From Xanthobacteraceae bacterium (GTDB lineage: Bacteria; Pseudomonadota; Alphaproteobacteria; Rhizobiales; Xanthobacteraceae), in the NCBI GenBank assembly GCA_030041005.1, contig JASHOR010000021.1, forward strand, positions 1 through 62,446: DNA of 62,446 bases, read 5' to 3'. The notes under the pieces are model-generated. The model saw only the letters and a program-made list of their open reading frames with translations, ran no database searches and was not told where the DNA came from. Made by a program: the position numbers and the translations under genes. Positions 46,023 to 55,963 of the stretch are shown here, in pieces (the first letter of the stretch is position 1; each line of letters begins with the position of its first letter).

Positions 46023-47258
46023 TCACGCATTCGCTTTCAGCAAGGCCGCAAGCGGGCGATTGGAATCGGCGATCGCCGCCGGGTCGACCGGAATGCGCCG
46101 TTCGATCAGCCGACGCGCGGCGGCGAGATCGCGCTGCGCGTTGATTCCCATAGCATAGACCAAAATTTCGTCGGCGATCTCGAACAGCAACAGGCTCTTG
46201 CCGGCAAGCGGTCGGCGGATGCGCCGCGTCGGTTGCAACGGCGGGAAGCCCACGCCCTGGATGTAGAGGTCGTACTGCTCCGACCAGAACGACGGTATGG
46301 CGCGATAGACCTCGTTCGCGCCGGCCGCATTGCGGCCCGCCACCGCGCCCTGGTCCTGCGCGTGGCGCCAGTTCTCCAGCCGGATGAGACCGCGCGGCGT
46401 CGGAAAACGAACCGCGTCGCCGGCGGCGAAGATTGCCGGATCCGACGTGCGGCAGTGCTCGTCAACGACTATGCCGCGGTCGGTGGTCAGCCCGGCTGCG
46501 GCGGCGAGTTCGTCGTTCGGCTCCACGCCCGTGCCGACCACGACGGCCTCGGCTGTCAGGATCGCGCCCGCACTGGTCTCGATCTCGACGGCGTCGGCGG
46601 TGTTGCGCACGCCGACGATGGCCGTCGCGGTGCGCAGATCGACGCCGCGGCGGCGGTGTTCTGCGGCGATGAAGGCGCCGGTTTCCTCGTCGCACACGCG
46701 CCCCAGGATGCGAGGCGCTACTTCCAGCACGGTCACTCGGATGCCGAGTTCCGTCGCCGATGCGGCGGTTTCCAATCCGATCAGCCCGCCGCCGACCACG
46801 ACGAGACGGTTGCAGCCACCCAACGCCGCGGCAAGTGCGCGGGCGTCGGCCTCGGTGCGCAGGTAATGCACGCGAGCCATGCCCAGCGGCAGTTGCGCGA
46901 GCTCGCGCACCAGCGATCCGGTCGTCAGCACAACCGCATCGTAGCGGAAGCGTTTGCCATCAGCGGCGATGACCTCACGTGCCGCGCGGTCGAGCGCGGT
47001 AACCAGCGTCGCCCGCTCCAGTACGACGTCATGCGCGGCCGTGCCTTTTGGACCGGCGATGGGTGCGTGCTCGGGCCGCGCCTTGCCCGTGAGCACGGCC
47101 TTGGACAATGGCGGCTTTTCGTATGGCTCGCAGCCTTCATCGCTGATGAGAACGACATGCGCGGTGGGATCGGTACGCTTGGCCTCGATCGCCGCGAACA
47201 CGCCGGCCGGACCGCCGCCGACCACGACGATGCGCCTGGCTGCCTGCACCGCGGTCAT
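46023..47258 (-). CDS. FAD/NAD(P)-binding ferredoxin reductase-like protein
   Basis: A 411-residue two-dinucleotide-binding oxidoreductase. The FAD motif is VVVGGGPAGVFAAIEAKR at the N-terminus, the NAD(P) motif VVVGGGLIGLETAASATELG (about 152-171), and the C-terminal FAD site PAIFAAGDAVRFP. It resembles reductases that feed Rieske oxygenases and cytochromes P450. The Rieske ferredoxin gene nearby at 47920, on the opposite strand, is an obvious candidate partner. Confidence 0.87.
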   Translation of the reverse strand: MTAVQAARRIVVVGGGPAGVFAAIEAKRTDPTAHVVLISDEGCEPYEKPPLSKAVLTGKARPEHAPIAGPKGTAAHDVVLERATLVTALDRAAREVIAADGKRFRYDAVVLTTGSLVRELAQLPLGMARVHYLRTEADARALAAALGGCNRLVVVGGGLIGLETAASATELGIRVTVLEVAPRILGRVCDEETGAFIAAEHRRRGVDLRTATAIVGVRNTADAVEIETSAGAILTAEAVVVGTGVEPNDELAAAAGLTTDRGIVVDEHCRTSDPAIFAAGDAVRFPTPRGLIRLENWRHAQDQGAVAGRNAAGANEVYRAIPSFWSEQYDLYIQGVGFPPLQPTRRIRRPLAGKSLLLFEIADEILVYAMGINAQRDLAAARRLIERRIPVDPAAIADSNRPLAALLKANA

Positions 47259-47267
47259 GGCACCGCC

Positions 47268-47780
47268 TCAGGCACGCAAGGCCGTGAGCATGTCGTTGAT
47301 GTATTCGTCGGCGCTCGAAATCACCAGCATCATGGCGTGCGGGCGCAGTTGCGCCAGCATTTTCGACAGCGTCTCGTCGCTCGACTTGGCGCCGCCGAGG
47401 ACGAGCGCCGTGGTCATGACGCGCTTGACGGCGCAGGCTTCTCCGATCAGCGCCGCCGCCGCGGCGTTCTCGCCCGCGGTTGCCACCATCACCACGAGAT
47501 CGGCCGAGCTGACCTCGTTGACCAAATCCTTGGTGCGGCCGGCGAGGTCGTTAAGCCAGCCGCCCATCGAGAAGGGTCCGCCGCGGCGTGGCGCGCCCGA
47601 AAATGTTGACGCTGTGAGAAAGCTCGCCCGCTGCCAGGACTGCAACGCCAATTGCTTGACCACGCGCTCGCTGGGAGGATCAAGCGCGATCACCTTGACG
47701 GCGCGCGGCTGCGAGTTGGGCCTGTCGATACGGAATTTGGCCTCCGCCGCCGAACTCATCCGCGCCGATTCACTCTGCAT
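47268..47780 (-). CDS. conserved hypothetical protein, Rossmann-like
   Basis: A 170-residue protein not recognised. ATG 47780 has AGGAGAT at the right distance, preferred to 47828. The C-terminal half alternates hydrophobic strands and helices (ADLVVMVATAGENAAAAALI, then RVMTTALVLGGAKSSDE), suggesting a nucleotide- or cofactor-binding alpha/beta fold. It ends nine bases before the start of the flavoprotein gene at 47258, so the two are one operon. Confidence 0.6.
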   Translation of the reverse strand: MQSESARMSSAAEAKFRIDRPNSQPRAVKVIALDPPSERVVKQLALQSWQRASFLTASTFSGAPRRGGPFSMGGWLNDLAGRTKDLVNEVSSADLVVMVATAGENAAAAALIGEACAVKRVMTTALVLGGAKSSDETLSKMLAQLRPHAMMLVISSADEYINDMLTALRA

Positions 47781-47919
47781 GCTCCGATCTCCTTGCCGGT
47801 CGCCTGGATATAGCGGATCCAAAGACATATTTCATTATGCGCGGCGTTCTGTATAACAGCGCACATTCACACGGACGATTCCCGCCCTCCCCGCCCCAAG
47901 CCAAGTATCGCCCCGAGCC

Positions 47920-48240
47920 TTGGACATGTCCGGCACCAAACGCGTAGAGCTGTGTTCCGCCGACGAGATCCAGCCCGGCACGGCGCTCAAGGTTGAGACC
48001 GAGGGCTTGACACTCGCGGTGTTCAACGTCGGCGGCGAGTTCTTCGTCACCGACGACCAGTGCACCCACGGACCAGGATCGCTGTCGGAAGGCTATCTCG
48101 AAGACGAAGTCATCGAGTGCAATTTTCATAACGGCCAGTTCAACGTCCGTACCGGCGAGGTGGTCGCGCCGCCCTGCATGGTGCCGATCAAGACCTATCC
48201 GGCGATGGTAGTGGACGGAAAGGTGACGATCGAGTTGTGA
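47920..48240 (+). CDS. Rieske [2Fe-2S] ferredoxin
   Basis: A 106-residue Rieske ferredoxin like those of ring-hydroxylating dioxygenases. The cluster ligands are in CTHGPGSL and CNFHNGQF (Cys-x-His and Cys-x2-His), followed by TGEVVAPPCMVPIKTYP. It would pass electrons from a reductase to an oxygenase. No oxygenase alpha subunit is in the window. Divergent from the hypothetical/ferredoxin-reductase-like pair. Confidence 0.9.
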   Translation: MDMSGTKRVELCSADEIQPGTALKVETEGLTLAVFNVGGEFFVTDDQCTHGPGSLSEGYLEDEVIECNFHNGQFNVRTGEVVAPPCMVPIKTYPAMVVDGKVTIEL

Positions 48241-48522
48241 GACCGCGTTCGGATGCTGCGGCTCGGATTGAAGCCGGCAGCCTGCTGGAAGCTCGACTGC
48301 TGGCACCTCTCGTTCATTCGGCCTTGACTTCGGGATTTGCCAGCGGACGCTGCCTTTTTTGACCGAAATTGACGTGCGATCAGTTTAGCCTGTTCGAATA
48401 ACGAAGAAGCGAGATCATTGGGCTCTAGCCCATCCGCACGGCGAGATAGCAGCAGCGTGGCGGTTGACGAAATCCGCTGGCCCGGCTTGTTAGCGATCCA
48501 AGAAATTCGAGGAGAAACGCCC

Positions 48523-49629
48523 ATGACCAGAAACAAACCCCCGTTCCGGGCCGACGTGGTTGGCAGCCTGTTGCGGACCGTACCGCTCAAAGAGGCGCGG
48601 GCAAAGCGCGAGAAGGGCGAGATCAGCGCCGCGCAACTGCAGGAGGTCGAAGACTGCGAGATCGAGAAGATCATCCGGAAGCAGGAGGAGGTCGGGCTCA
48701 AGGTCGCCACCGACGGCGAATTCCGCCGCTCGTGGTGGCACTTCGACTTCTACGGCCTGCTCGACGGAATGGAGCGTTACACGCTCGATCACGGCATCCA
48801 GTTCCACGGGATCCAGAGCCGGATGGAGAGTATCCGCGTCACCGGCAAGCTCGGCTTCTCCGCCAGCCATCCGATGCTGGAGCACTTCAAGTTTCTCAAG
48901 GCGCACACGCGCGTAACGTCGAAAATGTGCATTCCCAGCCCTGCGACGCTGCATTTTCGCCTTGAGCCGAGATCCGTCGACGCCAGATTCTACGCCGATC
49001 GCGACGCCATCTTCGACGATCTGGCCAAGACCTATCGCCAGGCCGTGCGCGCCTTCTACGATGCCGGCTGCCGCTATCTGCAATTCGACGATACCGCATG
49101 GGCCTATCTGTGCTCGCAGGCGGAGCTGAAAAAGGCGCGCGAACGCGGGCTCAATGCCGATCGGCTGCAGCAGGACTATGCCCGCGTCGTCAACGGCGCG
49201 CTCGAAGGCAAGCCGGCGGACATGACAATCACCACCCATGTGTGCCGCGGCAATTTCCGCTCGACCTGGATTTCCGAAGGCGGTTACGAGCCGGTCGCCG
49301 AGACGCTGCTCGGCAGGCTCAACTACGACGGCTATTTCCTCGAATACGACAGCGCCCGCGCCGGCGGCTTCGAGCCGCTGCGCTTTCTGCCGAAGGGCAA
49401 CAAGATCGTGGTCCTCGGCCTCATCACCACCAAATCGGGCACGCTGGAACGGAAGGACGATATCAAACGGCGCATCGAGGAGGCGACCAAATACGTCGCG
49501 CTCGATCAGCTCTGCCTCTCCCCGCAATGCGGCTTCGCCTCGACCGAGGAAGGCAATATCCTGGCCGAGGGCGAGCAGTGGGCCAAGCTGCGCATGGTGG
49601 TGGAGCTGGCCGACGAGGTGTGGCGCTGA
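48523..49629 (+). CDS. MetE-like zinc methyltransferase, YxjG/YxjH type
   Basis: A 368-residue protein of the cobalamin-independent methionine synthase family, in the single-domain YxjG/YxjH-like class. It shows FRADVVGSLLR, DGEFRRSWWHFDF, the zinc HxC in THVCRGNFRS (about residue 240), and the distal cysteine in SPQCGFAS (about 330). GAGGAGAAA lies before ATG 48523. First of three same-strand genes of this fold (with 49643 and 50671). The methyl or alkyl donor is unknown. Confidence 0.85.
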   Translation: MTRNKPPFRADVVGSLLRTVPLKEARAKREKGEISAAQLQEVEDCEIEKIIRKQEEVGLKVATDGEFRRSWWHFDFYGLLDGMERYTLDHGIQFHGIQSRMESIRVTGKLGFSASHPMLEHFKFLKAHTRVTSKMCIPSPATLHFRLEPRSVDARFYADRDAIFDDLAKTYRQAVRAFYDAGCRYLQFDDTAWAYLCSQAELKKARERGLNADRLQQDYARVVNGALEGKPADMTITTHVCRGNFRSTWISEGGYEPVAETLLGRLNYDGYFLEYDSARAGGFEPLRFLPKGNKIVVLGLITTKSGTLERKDDIKRRIEEATKYVALDQLCLSPQCGFASTEEGNILAEGEQWAKLRMVVELADEVWR

Positions 49630-49642
49630 GTCGGAGGCGATC

Positions 49643-50665
49643 GTGAATGTTCATCTGGTCGGCAGCATCGGTCTCGACACGGTCGATGATGTGTTTCGCA
49701 CCGTAGGCGTCATGCTCGGCCCATATCTGCGCCGCATCCCCGACGGCGAAGTCGGCGGCCGGCGGCTGTGGATCAGTTGGCAATATCCGCTGTTGCGCGC
49801 GAGCGTGTTCCTGCAGCCTGATCCGTCCGGCGCAATCCGTCCGACCAACCGTTTTCCGCTGCTGACGCTGGCGGAAGGCGTCGCGCCGCAGGATGTTCAT
49901 TTCGGCGAGCTGGGCTATGCCCGCGAGGCGCGCACGTCCTATCTCGATTTCGTCGCGGCGCGGGACAATGGCGTCCTGCCGAAGGGGATCCGTTTCCAAG
50001 TGTGCCTGCCCACCCCGTTTGCGGTGGTGAGTTCGGTCGTGGTCCCAGCCGTCTTGCCGGCGGTCGAGGCCGCCTACGAGCGCGCCATGGTGGCCGAAGT
50101 CGCCACGTTGTGCCGGCACATCCCGCACCACGATCTTTGCATCCAATGGGATGTGTGCAACGAAATGGTGGTATGGGATGGGCAAAAGAGCGACGCCGTG
50201 CCGTCGAATGTGCCGTGCGAAGCCCTGGTCGAACGCATGCAGCGGCTGTGCGCGACGGTACCCGACGACGTCGAGCTTGGCCTGCACCTCTGCTATGGCG
50301 ATTTCGGCGCCCGGCATTTCGTGGAGCCAAAGGACGCGACCAAGATGGTCGAATTCGCCAATGCGCTGTCGAACTCGATCAAGCACAAGCTCGCCTACAT
50401 TCACATGCCGGTGCCGATCTCGCGCAGCGACGACGCGTTTCACCGACCGTTACGTGACCTCAAGCTTGCCGATGGCACCGAACTCTATCTTGGCCTCGTT
50501 CATGCCAAGGACGGTGTAGAGGGCGCCCGCGCCCGCATTGCGGCAGCGCGCCGCCACGTGCCCGCTTTCGGGGTCGCCACCGAATGCGGCATGGCGCGCG
50601 CCCGCTCGGAAGCAGCCGTGCGGGGCCTGCTCGAAATCCACGCCGAGGTCTGCGCGGAGGACTGA
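49643..50665 (+). CDS. MetE/UroD-fold protein, tandem paralogue A
   Basis: 340 residues from GTG 49643, with GGAGG just upstream; the open frame reaches further upstream but in the wrong frame of the previous gene. The start VNVHLVGSIGLD resembles the family's VGSLPR strand. Zinc-ligand-like HLC is in LGLHLCYGDF (about 217) and the distal cysteine in VATECGMAR (about 313). It is closely related to the next gene (shared LPDGE-type, LHLCYGD, IHMPVP, ATECG motifs). The 13-base spacing to the previous gene implies an operon. Confidence 0.78.
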   Translation: MNVHLVGSIGLDTVDDVFRTVGVMLGPYLRRIPDGEVGGRRLWISWQYPLLRASVFLQPDPSGAIRPTNRFPLLTLAEGVAPQDVHFGELGYAREARTSYLDFVAARDNGVLPKGIRFQVCLPTPFAVVSSVVVPAVLPAVEAAYERAMVAEVATLCRHIPHHDLCIQWDVCNEMVVWDGQKSDAVPSNVPCEALVERMQRLCATVPDDVELGLHLCYGDFGARHFVEPKDATKMVEFANALSNSIKHKLAYIHMPVPISRSDDAFHRPLRDLKLADGTELYLGLVHAKDGVEGARARIAAARRHVPAFGVATECGMARARSEAAVRGLLEIHAEVCAED

Positions 50666-50670
50666 CCGCT

Positions 50671-51711
50671 ATGACGCGCGCCGTGCACCTCGTCGGCAGC
50701 GTACCGCTGGCCAACGCGCCCGAGGTGTTCGAAACCGTCAGCACCGCACTCGGTCCGCGCATCAGCCGCTTGCCCGACGGCGAGACCGGCGAGCGCGCCG
50801 ACTGGATCACCTGGCTTGAGCCGGTGTTTGCGGAGCATCCGGCCTTCGTGAAATCCGGAGAGTTCTTCCGGGTCCATGCAAGCGGCACAGGACGCGAGCG
50901 CTACACACTCAAGCCCGGCTGGACGCCGGCGCAAGTCCTTTTCGACAACCTGTTCTATGCCGACATCGCGATGAGGTCTTATGCCGACTTCAAGCGACTG
51001 AAGCTGGCAGGCATGATTCCCGCCGACTGCAAGTTCCAGGTCGACCTGGTGCCGGCGCAGTCTGTCATCTGGCTGTTCCTGGTCGAGCGGCTGCATGCGC
51101 CGATCGATCCGCTCTACAACGAGGCGATCAAGCGCGAGATCGACAAGATCGCCGCCGCGATTCCGCATGGCGAACTCGCCATCCAGTTCGACATCGCGTC
51201 GGCGGTCTTTGCGCGGCTCGAACGTAATGAAAAGTCGAGCTACGGCCGTGCCAAGGACGAGACGCTGGAAGCGTTCGGCCGCATCGCGGCCGACCTGGGC
51301 AACCGCGTGCCGCCGGACGTCGACCTGTGCTACCACCTCTGCTACGGCGACTCGAACCACCGTCACGTGGTCGAACCGACCGACATGGCCGACATGGTCG
51401 CGTTCGCGAACTACTTGGCTGGACATGTCGCGCGGCCGATCCAGCTCATTCACATGCCGGTACCGCGCAATCGCGACGATGAGGCGTATTTCGCGCCGCT
51501 GCGGCGGTTGAAGCTGTCGCCTGGAACCACGCTGTGCCTCGGGCTTGTCCACTACACGGACGGTATCGAGGGCGCAAAAAGGCGATTGGCCGCGGCCAAG
51601 ACCTGCGTGAGTGATTTCTCGATCGCGACGGAGTGCGGCTTCGGCCGCCGCGACCCGCGTACCATTCCCGAGCTGCTGCACCTGCACGCCGTGATCGCCG
51701 ATCTGGATTAA
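50671..51711 (+). CDS. MetE/UroD-fold protein, tandem paralogue B
   Basis: 346 residues, five bases after paralogue A. It repeats the same pattern: AVHLVGSVPLAN, ISRLPDGETGER, CYHLCYGDSNHRH (HxC), IHMPVPRNRDDEAYF and ATECGFGRRDP. The two look like a duplication followed by divergence. Both keep the zinc-type Cys/His set, so both may be active alkyltransferases, but their substrates are unknown. Confidence 0.78.
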   Translation: MTRAVHLVGSVPLANAPEVFETVSTALGPRISRLPDGETGERADWITWLEPVFAEHPAFVKSGEFFRVHASGTGRERYTLKPGWTPAQVLFDNLFYADIAMRSYADFKRLKLAGMIPADCKFQVDLVPAQSVIWLFLVERLHAPIDPLYNEAIKREIDKIAAAIPHGELAIQFDIASAVFARLERNEKSSYGRAKDETLEAFGRIAADLGNRVPPDVDLCYHLCYGDSNHRHVVEPTDMADMVAFANYLAGHVARPIQLIHMPVPRNRDDEAYFAPLRRLKLSPGTTLCLGLVHYTDGIEGAKRRLAAAKTCVSDFSIATECGFGRRDPRTIPELLHLHAVIADLD

Positions 51712-51752
51712 CCTCGAGCCGCTGCGCGGCTGCTCGGCGCAAGAAGCACCGA

Positions 51753-52541
51753 TCAATCGCTGCGCCGGTCCTTGCGCAGGGCCGGCAGGCCTATGCCGGT
51801 GGCTTCGAAACCGCCGTCGACCGCAATCGTCTGCCCGGTGATGTAGCTTGAGCGGTCGCTGCACAAAAAGAAGATCATTTCGGCAAGCTCCTGCTCCAAG
51901 CCATAGCGGTTAAGCGGAATCGAGTCGTGATAAGCGGCACGTATCTCGGGCGTATGAACCGCTTTCGCCATCGCAGTATCGACCGGCCCCGGCGCGACCG
52001 CGTTGACCCGGATGCCGAGCGAGGCGAGCTCCACCGCCTGTTGTTCGGTCAGATGCGCCAGTCCGGCCTTGCTCGTTCCATAGGCCGTGCGCAGCGTCGA
52101 AGCGCGCAGCCCCGATATGGATGTGATATTGACGATGGCGCCGCCACCGCCGTCGCGCATCAGCGGCGCCGCCGCCTGCACGCACAGGAACGGACCGGTG
52201 AGATTGACCGCCAGCACGCGCGACCAATCCTCAAAGGTGACCTCAAGGATCGGCTTGAAGATCGCAATGCCGGCATTGTTGACCAGCGCATCGAGCCGGC
52301 CGAATTCTTGTGCAACGCGGATGAGCGCTTCCGCAACTCCCGTGGGATCGGCGACGTCGCAGCAAATGGTGATGGTGGCATCGGGCTGAGACAGCGCGGC
52401 GTGGGTGCGATTGAGCGTCTCGCCGTCGATATCGAGCAGCGCGACGCGCCATCCGTCGGCAAGAAACCGCCTGGTAGTCGCAAGGCCGATGCCGCGCGCG
52501 GCTCCGGTGACCAGTGCAACCTTCTGCGTGCCGTTGCCCAT
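51753..52541 (-). CDS. short-chain dehydrogenase/reductase
   Basis: A 262-residue classical SDR. TGAARGIG forms the cofactor site, LVNNAGIAIFK the core strand, and the catalytic set is Ser in NITSISGL, Tyr and Lys in YGTSKAGLAHL. DIDGET after strand 2 suggests NAD(H) preference. Probably acts with the MetE-fold and ThDP genes that flank it, though on the opposite strand. Confidence 0.9.
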   Translation of the reverse strand: MGNGTQKVALVTGAARGIGLATTRRFLADGWRVALLDIDGETLNRTHAALSQPDATITICCDVADPTGVAEALIRVAQEFGRLDALVNNAGIAIFKPILEVTFEDWSRVLAVNLTGPFLCVQAAAPLMRDGGGGAIVNITSISGLRASTLRTAYGTSKAGLAHLTEQQAVELASLGIRVNAVAPGPVDTAMAKAVHTPEIRAAYHDSIPLNRYGLEQELAEMIFFLCSDRSSYITGQTIAVDGGFEATGIGLPALRKDRRSD

Positions 52542-52693
52542 CGCGTCCCAACCGACCTCTTGTGCCTATGGCTTCGCCGTAGAAGATAGAGCAGAATCCA
52601 TCCACATTGACCCACCATTTGCGGCTCACTCAACCTATTACCCCCACCTTCTGGTCAGGGGGCGTTGAGCCGCCAGCGAAAGCCCGGCGAACG

Positions 52694-54331
52694 ATGAATA
52701 ACACTCTGCGCGGGGCCGACATTGTCGCGCGTTCGCTGGCCCGCCTTGGCTGCCGGCGCGTGTTCACGCTGTCCGGCAATCACATCATGTCGATCTTCGA
52801 TGCGGCGCTCGACGCCGGCATCGACCTCGTCCATGTTCGCCACGAAGCCGCCGCCGTGCACATGGCCGACGCCCACGGGCGGTTGACCGGCGAAGCCGGC
52901 ATCGCGCTCGTCACCGGCGGCCCCGGACACGCCAACGCCGTCGGCGCGCTGTTCACCGCGCTCGCCGCCGAGTCGCCCATGGTATTGTTGTCGGGACACG
53001 TTGCGACCTGGGAACTCGGGCGCGGCGGCTTTCAGGAGTTGCGTCAGGCGGACTTGGCCGCCCCAGTCACGAAAGCGTCGTGGGCGGCCACCGATGTCGC
53101 ATCCCTCGGCCGCGATATCGGCGACGCCATCCACATAGCGCAGTCCGGCCGGTGCGGGCCCGTGCACTTGAGCTTGCCGTCGGATTTGCTCGATGCGCGA
53201 CTGGACGAGAGCGTATTGACGTGGCCCACAGCACAAGCGCCAACGCGCCAACCGCTCGGCGATGTCGATTGTTCGAAAATTCTTGCTTTGCTTGCCGGCG
53301 CCGAGCGCCCGCTTATCGTCGCGGGTCCGCAAATGTCGAACGCGGCCGGGCGCGATCTGCTCAGCGAAGTCGAAACCGCGACCGGCGTGCCGGCGATCAT
53401 CCTGGAGAGTCCGCGTGGGCTGGCGGATGCGACGCTCGGCGCGGTGCGCGATGTCGCCGGACGCGCCGATCTTGTCCTTCTGCTCGGCAAGGCGCTGGAT
53501 TTCACGCTCAAATGGGCGGCCGCGCCGGAGTTCGATCCCGCCGTTCGGCTCATCGCCATCGATCCGGATGCGGCACTGACGGCACGCGCAAAACGCGAAA
53601 AGGGCGATGCGCTGCTCTTAACGACGCTCGCCGATCCGGCTTTGGCCGCCGAAAAGCTGGTCGCCGCTGCGCGCCGAACAGGTCCGCACAATACGGCGTG
53701 GCTGGCCGATGCCCGACACGCGGTGCAGGCGCGGCCGGCGGCATGGCGGACCGTCGTGTCGAACACGGCGTGCCGCTTGCATCCGGCGGAAGTCTTCCGC
53801 GCCTTGCAGCCCTTCGTCGAGCGCGATCGGGACGCCATCCTCATCTGCGATGGGGGAGAATTCGCACAATGGGGGCAGAGCACGCTTGCGGTACGGCGCC
53901 GCCTCATCAACGGCGTCGCCGGCGCGATCGGCGGCTCGCTGTCGTTCGCGCTCGCCGCGCGCCTGATCGAGCCCAAGGCGCCGGTATTCGCCGTGCTCGG
54001 TGACGGCACGATCGGCTTCCACATCAGCGAATTCGAAACCGCCGTCCGGCGCTCGCTGCCGTTCGTCGCCATTCTCGGCAATGACGCGCGCTGGAACGCG
54101 GAAAGCGAAATCCAGCGGCGCATGTACGGAACCAACCGGATGCATGGCTGCGAGCTGTTGCCGGCCCGCTACGATCGGGTCGTGGCGGCGCTTGGCGGTC
54201 ACGGCGAATACGTTGGGCGCGCCGCCGATCTCCCCGGCGCGATAGAGCGCGCGCTTGCAAGCGGCAAGCCGGCCTGCGTGAATGTGATGATCGAGAGCAC
54301 CGCCGCTCCGGTGCTGCGTCTGCCACTCTGA
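52694..54331 (+). CDS. ThDP-dependent enzyme, acetolactate synthase-like
   Basis: A 545-residue thiamine-diphosphate enzyme in three domains (Pyr, central, PP). The catalytic glutamate is in VRHEAAAVHMADAHGRLTG. The ThDP/Mg motif begins GDGTIGFHISEFETAV and ends ILGNDARWN. Sequence and order resemble acetolactate synthase, oxalyl-CoA decarboxylase and benzaldehyde lyase relatives. ATG 52694 is preferred to 52607. No small regulatory subunit is near, so a catabolic role is likelier than valine synthesis. Confidence 0.85.
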   Translation: MNNTLRGADIVARSLARLGCRRVFTLSGNHIMSIFDAALDAGIDLVHVRHEAAAVHMADAHGRLTGEAGIALVTGGPGHANAVGALFTALAAESPMVLLSGHVATWELGRGGFQELRQADLAAPVTKASWAATDVASLGRDIGDAIHIAQSGRCGPVHLSLPSDLLDARLDESVLTWPTAQAPTRQPLGDVDCSKILALLAGAERPLIVAGPQMSNAAGRDLLSEVETATGVPAIILESPRGLADATLGAVRDVAGRADLVLLLGKALDFTLKWAAAPEFDPAVRLIAIDPDAALTARAKREKGDALLLTTLADPALAAEKLVAAARRTGPHNTAWLADARHAVQARPAAWRTVVSNTACRLHPAEVFRALQPFVERDRDAILICDGGEFAQWGQSTLAVRRRLINGVAGAIGGSLSFALAARLIEPKAPVFAVLGDGTIGFHISEFETAVRRSLPFVAILGNDARWNAESEIQRRMYGTNRMHGCELLPARYDRVVAALGGHGEYVGRAADLPGAIERALASGKPACVNVMIESTAAPVLRLPL

Positions 54332-54408
54332 TCGAAGGGCGTCCGTGGCGCGTGGAGCAGAGCGCACTCCGCCGCAGCGAACGACGCCGCGCCGTTTCGA
54401 TTTACAGA

Positions 54409-55638
54409 TTATTCCGCTGCCAGCGCGCCCGCCTTCAGCGGCAGTTTGAGCCGCTGCCAGACGTCGACCAGTGCGTCGGCAAGCGCATCGATCAAGGCAT
54501 CGTCGTGATAAGGGCTCGGCGTGATACGCAGCCGCTCCGTCCCCTTCGGAACGGTCGGATAATTGATCGGCTGAATGTAGATGCCGTGGTCGGCGAGCAG
54601 GAGATCGCTCGCCTCCTTGCATAGTTCAGGATCGCCGACAAAGACGGGCACGATGTGGGTCAGGCTCATCATCACCGGAAGCCGCGCGGCGGCGAGCACC
54701 GATTTGGTGCGCGCGGCGCGATCCTGGTGCCGCTCGCGTTCCCAGTTGGAGGCCTTGAGGTGCCGGATTGCGGCGGTCGCCGCCGCGGCAACCGGCGGCG
54801 GCAGCGCGGTGGTGAAGATGAAGCCCGGCGCGTAGGAACGCAGCGTGTCGATGATGGCGGCGCCGGCGGCGATATAGCCGCCGACGCAGCCGAACGCCTT
54901 GGCGAGCGTGCCCTCGATCACGTCGATGCGGCCCATGGCGCCCTCGCGTTCGGCGATGCCGCCGCCGCGCGCACCATACATGCCGACGGCGTGCACCTCG
55001 TCGATGTAGGTCATGGCACCGTAACGCTGGGCGAGATCGCAGATCCGGTGCACAGGAGCAACGTCGCCATCCATGGAATAGAGGCTCTCGAACACCACGA
55101 GTTTGGGCTGCGCCGGATCGGCGCCGGCCAGCAGCTCCTGCAGATGCGCCATGTCGTTGTGGCGGAAAATCCGCTTCTCGCAATGCGCCTGGCGCACGCC
55201 CTCGATCATGGAATTATGATTCCAGGCGTCGGAGAGAATGAGACAATTTGGCATCAGCCGGGCGAGCGTGGAAATTCCGGTCTCATTCGAGATATAGCCG
55301 GAGGTGAAGACGAGCGCTGCCTCTTTGCGATGCAGGTCGGCGAGTTCGCGTTCAAGCTGGACAAGCGGATGATTGTTGCCGGCAATGTTGCGCGTGCCGC
55401 CGGCGCCGGTGCCCATGCGGGTCGCGGTTTCCACCATGGCGCCGATGACCTTCGGATGCTGCCCCATGCCGAGATAGTCGTTCGAGCACCAGATGATGAC
55501 ATCCCTCGGTCCCTGGGGTGAATGCCAGACGGCGTGCGGGAAACGGCCCGCAATGCGCTCGAGATCGGCGAACACCCGATAGCGGCGCTCCGCATGCAGC
55601 CTGGCCAGCGCATCGGTGAAATAGGCCTGGTAGTTCAT
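54409..55638 (-). CDS. hemA: 5-aminolevulinate synthase
   Basis: A 409-residue PLP enzyme condensing glycine and succinyl-CoA to 5-aminolevulinate (C4 pathway of alphaproteobacteria). It has [25 protein letters not shown] (glycine-rich loop), [13 protein letters not shown], and the PLP lysine Lys247 in [12 protein letters not shown]. The C-terminus keeps the usual [11 protein letters not shown] region. Upstream of it lie two long hairpin repeats. Confidence 0.97.
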   Translation of the reverse strand: MNYQAYFTDALARLHAERRYRVFADLERIAGRFPHAVWHSPQGPRDVIIWCSNDYLGMGQHPKVIGAMVETATRMGTGAGGTRNIAGNNHPLVQLERELADLHRKEAALVFTSGYISNETGISTLARLMPNCLILSDAWNHNSMIEGVRQAHCEKRIFRHNDMAHLQELLAGADPAQPKLVVFESLYSMDGDVAPVHRICDLAQRYGAMTYIDEVHAVGMYGARGGGIAEREGAMGRIDVIEGTLAKAFGCVGGYIAAGAAIIDTLRSYAPGFIFTTALPPPVAAAATAAIRHLKASNWERERHQDRAARTKSVLAAARLPVMMSLTHIVPVFVGDPELCKEASDLLLADHGIYIQPINYPTVPKGTERLRITPSPYHDDALIDALADALVDVWQRLKLPLKAGALAAE

Positions 55639-55878
55639 GAGAAATCCCGCCTCCGGCCGGCATCATTCCTTGCCGCCGTGGAAATCGTTCTAGAAGCCTT
55701 CCAGGGTACCTGTCGAGGCCCCAGAGCGGCAAATTCGCCGCGCGCCGCCGCGCCCAGGTCGGGCGCGGCGGTCGTTGGGAGCGGAGCGGCCGCCTCGGCC
55801 GACCCTGGCGCGACGAAATCATGGCGGGACGCTCCGCGCCGGCTCGCACGGAACAAGCGCAGGTACAGGCCATTAGCC

Positions 55879-55950
55879 TGGTGTCCCGATTCCGAAGTTC
55901 GCATCATTATGCGGCACCCTCGTTTGCAAACTTCGGAATCGAAGGACACT
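55879..55950. repeat. long hairpin repeat 1
   Basis: The left arm (TGGTGTCCCGATTCCGAAGT) is the inverse of the right arm (AACTTCGGAATCGAAGGACA) with few mismatches; the whole is about 72 bases. It lies between hemA and the COG3904-like gene, 16 bases from a second hairpin of similar layout. The outer bases resemble MITE ends. Confidence 0.75.
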
Positions 55951-55963
55951 AGCAACTTATTGA

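Noticed and set aside
46233-47609. 458-residue open frame opposite the ferredoxin reductase gene
   Set aside because: Compositional shadow without protein features.
52694-54331. Biosynthetic acetolactate synthase ilvB
   Set aside because: No ilvH or ilvC neighbours, and the gene sits among catabolic genes.
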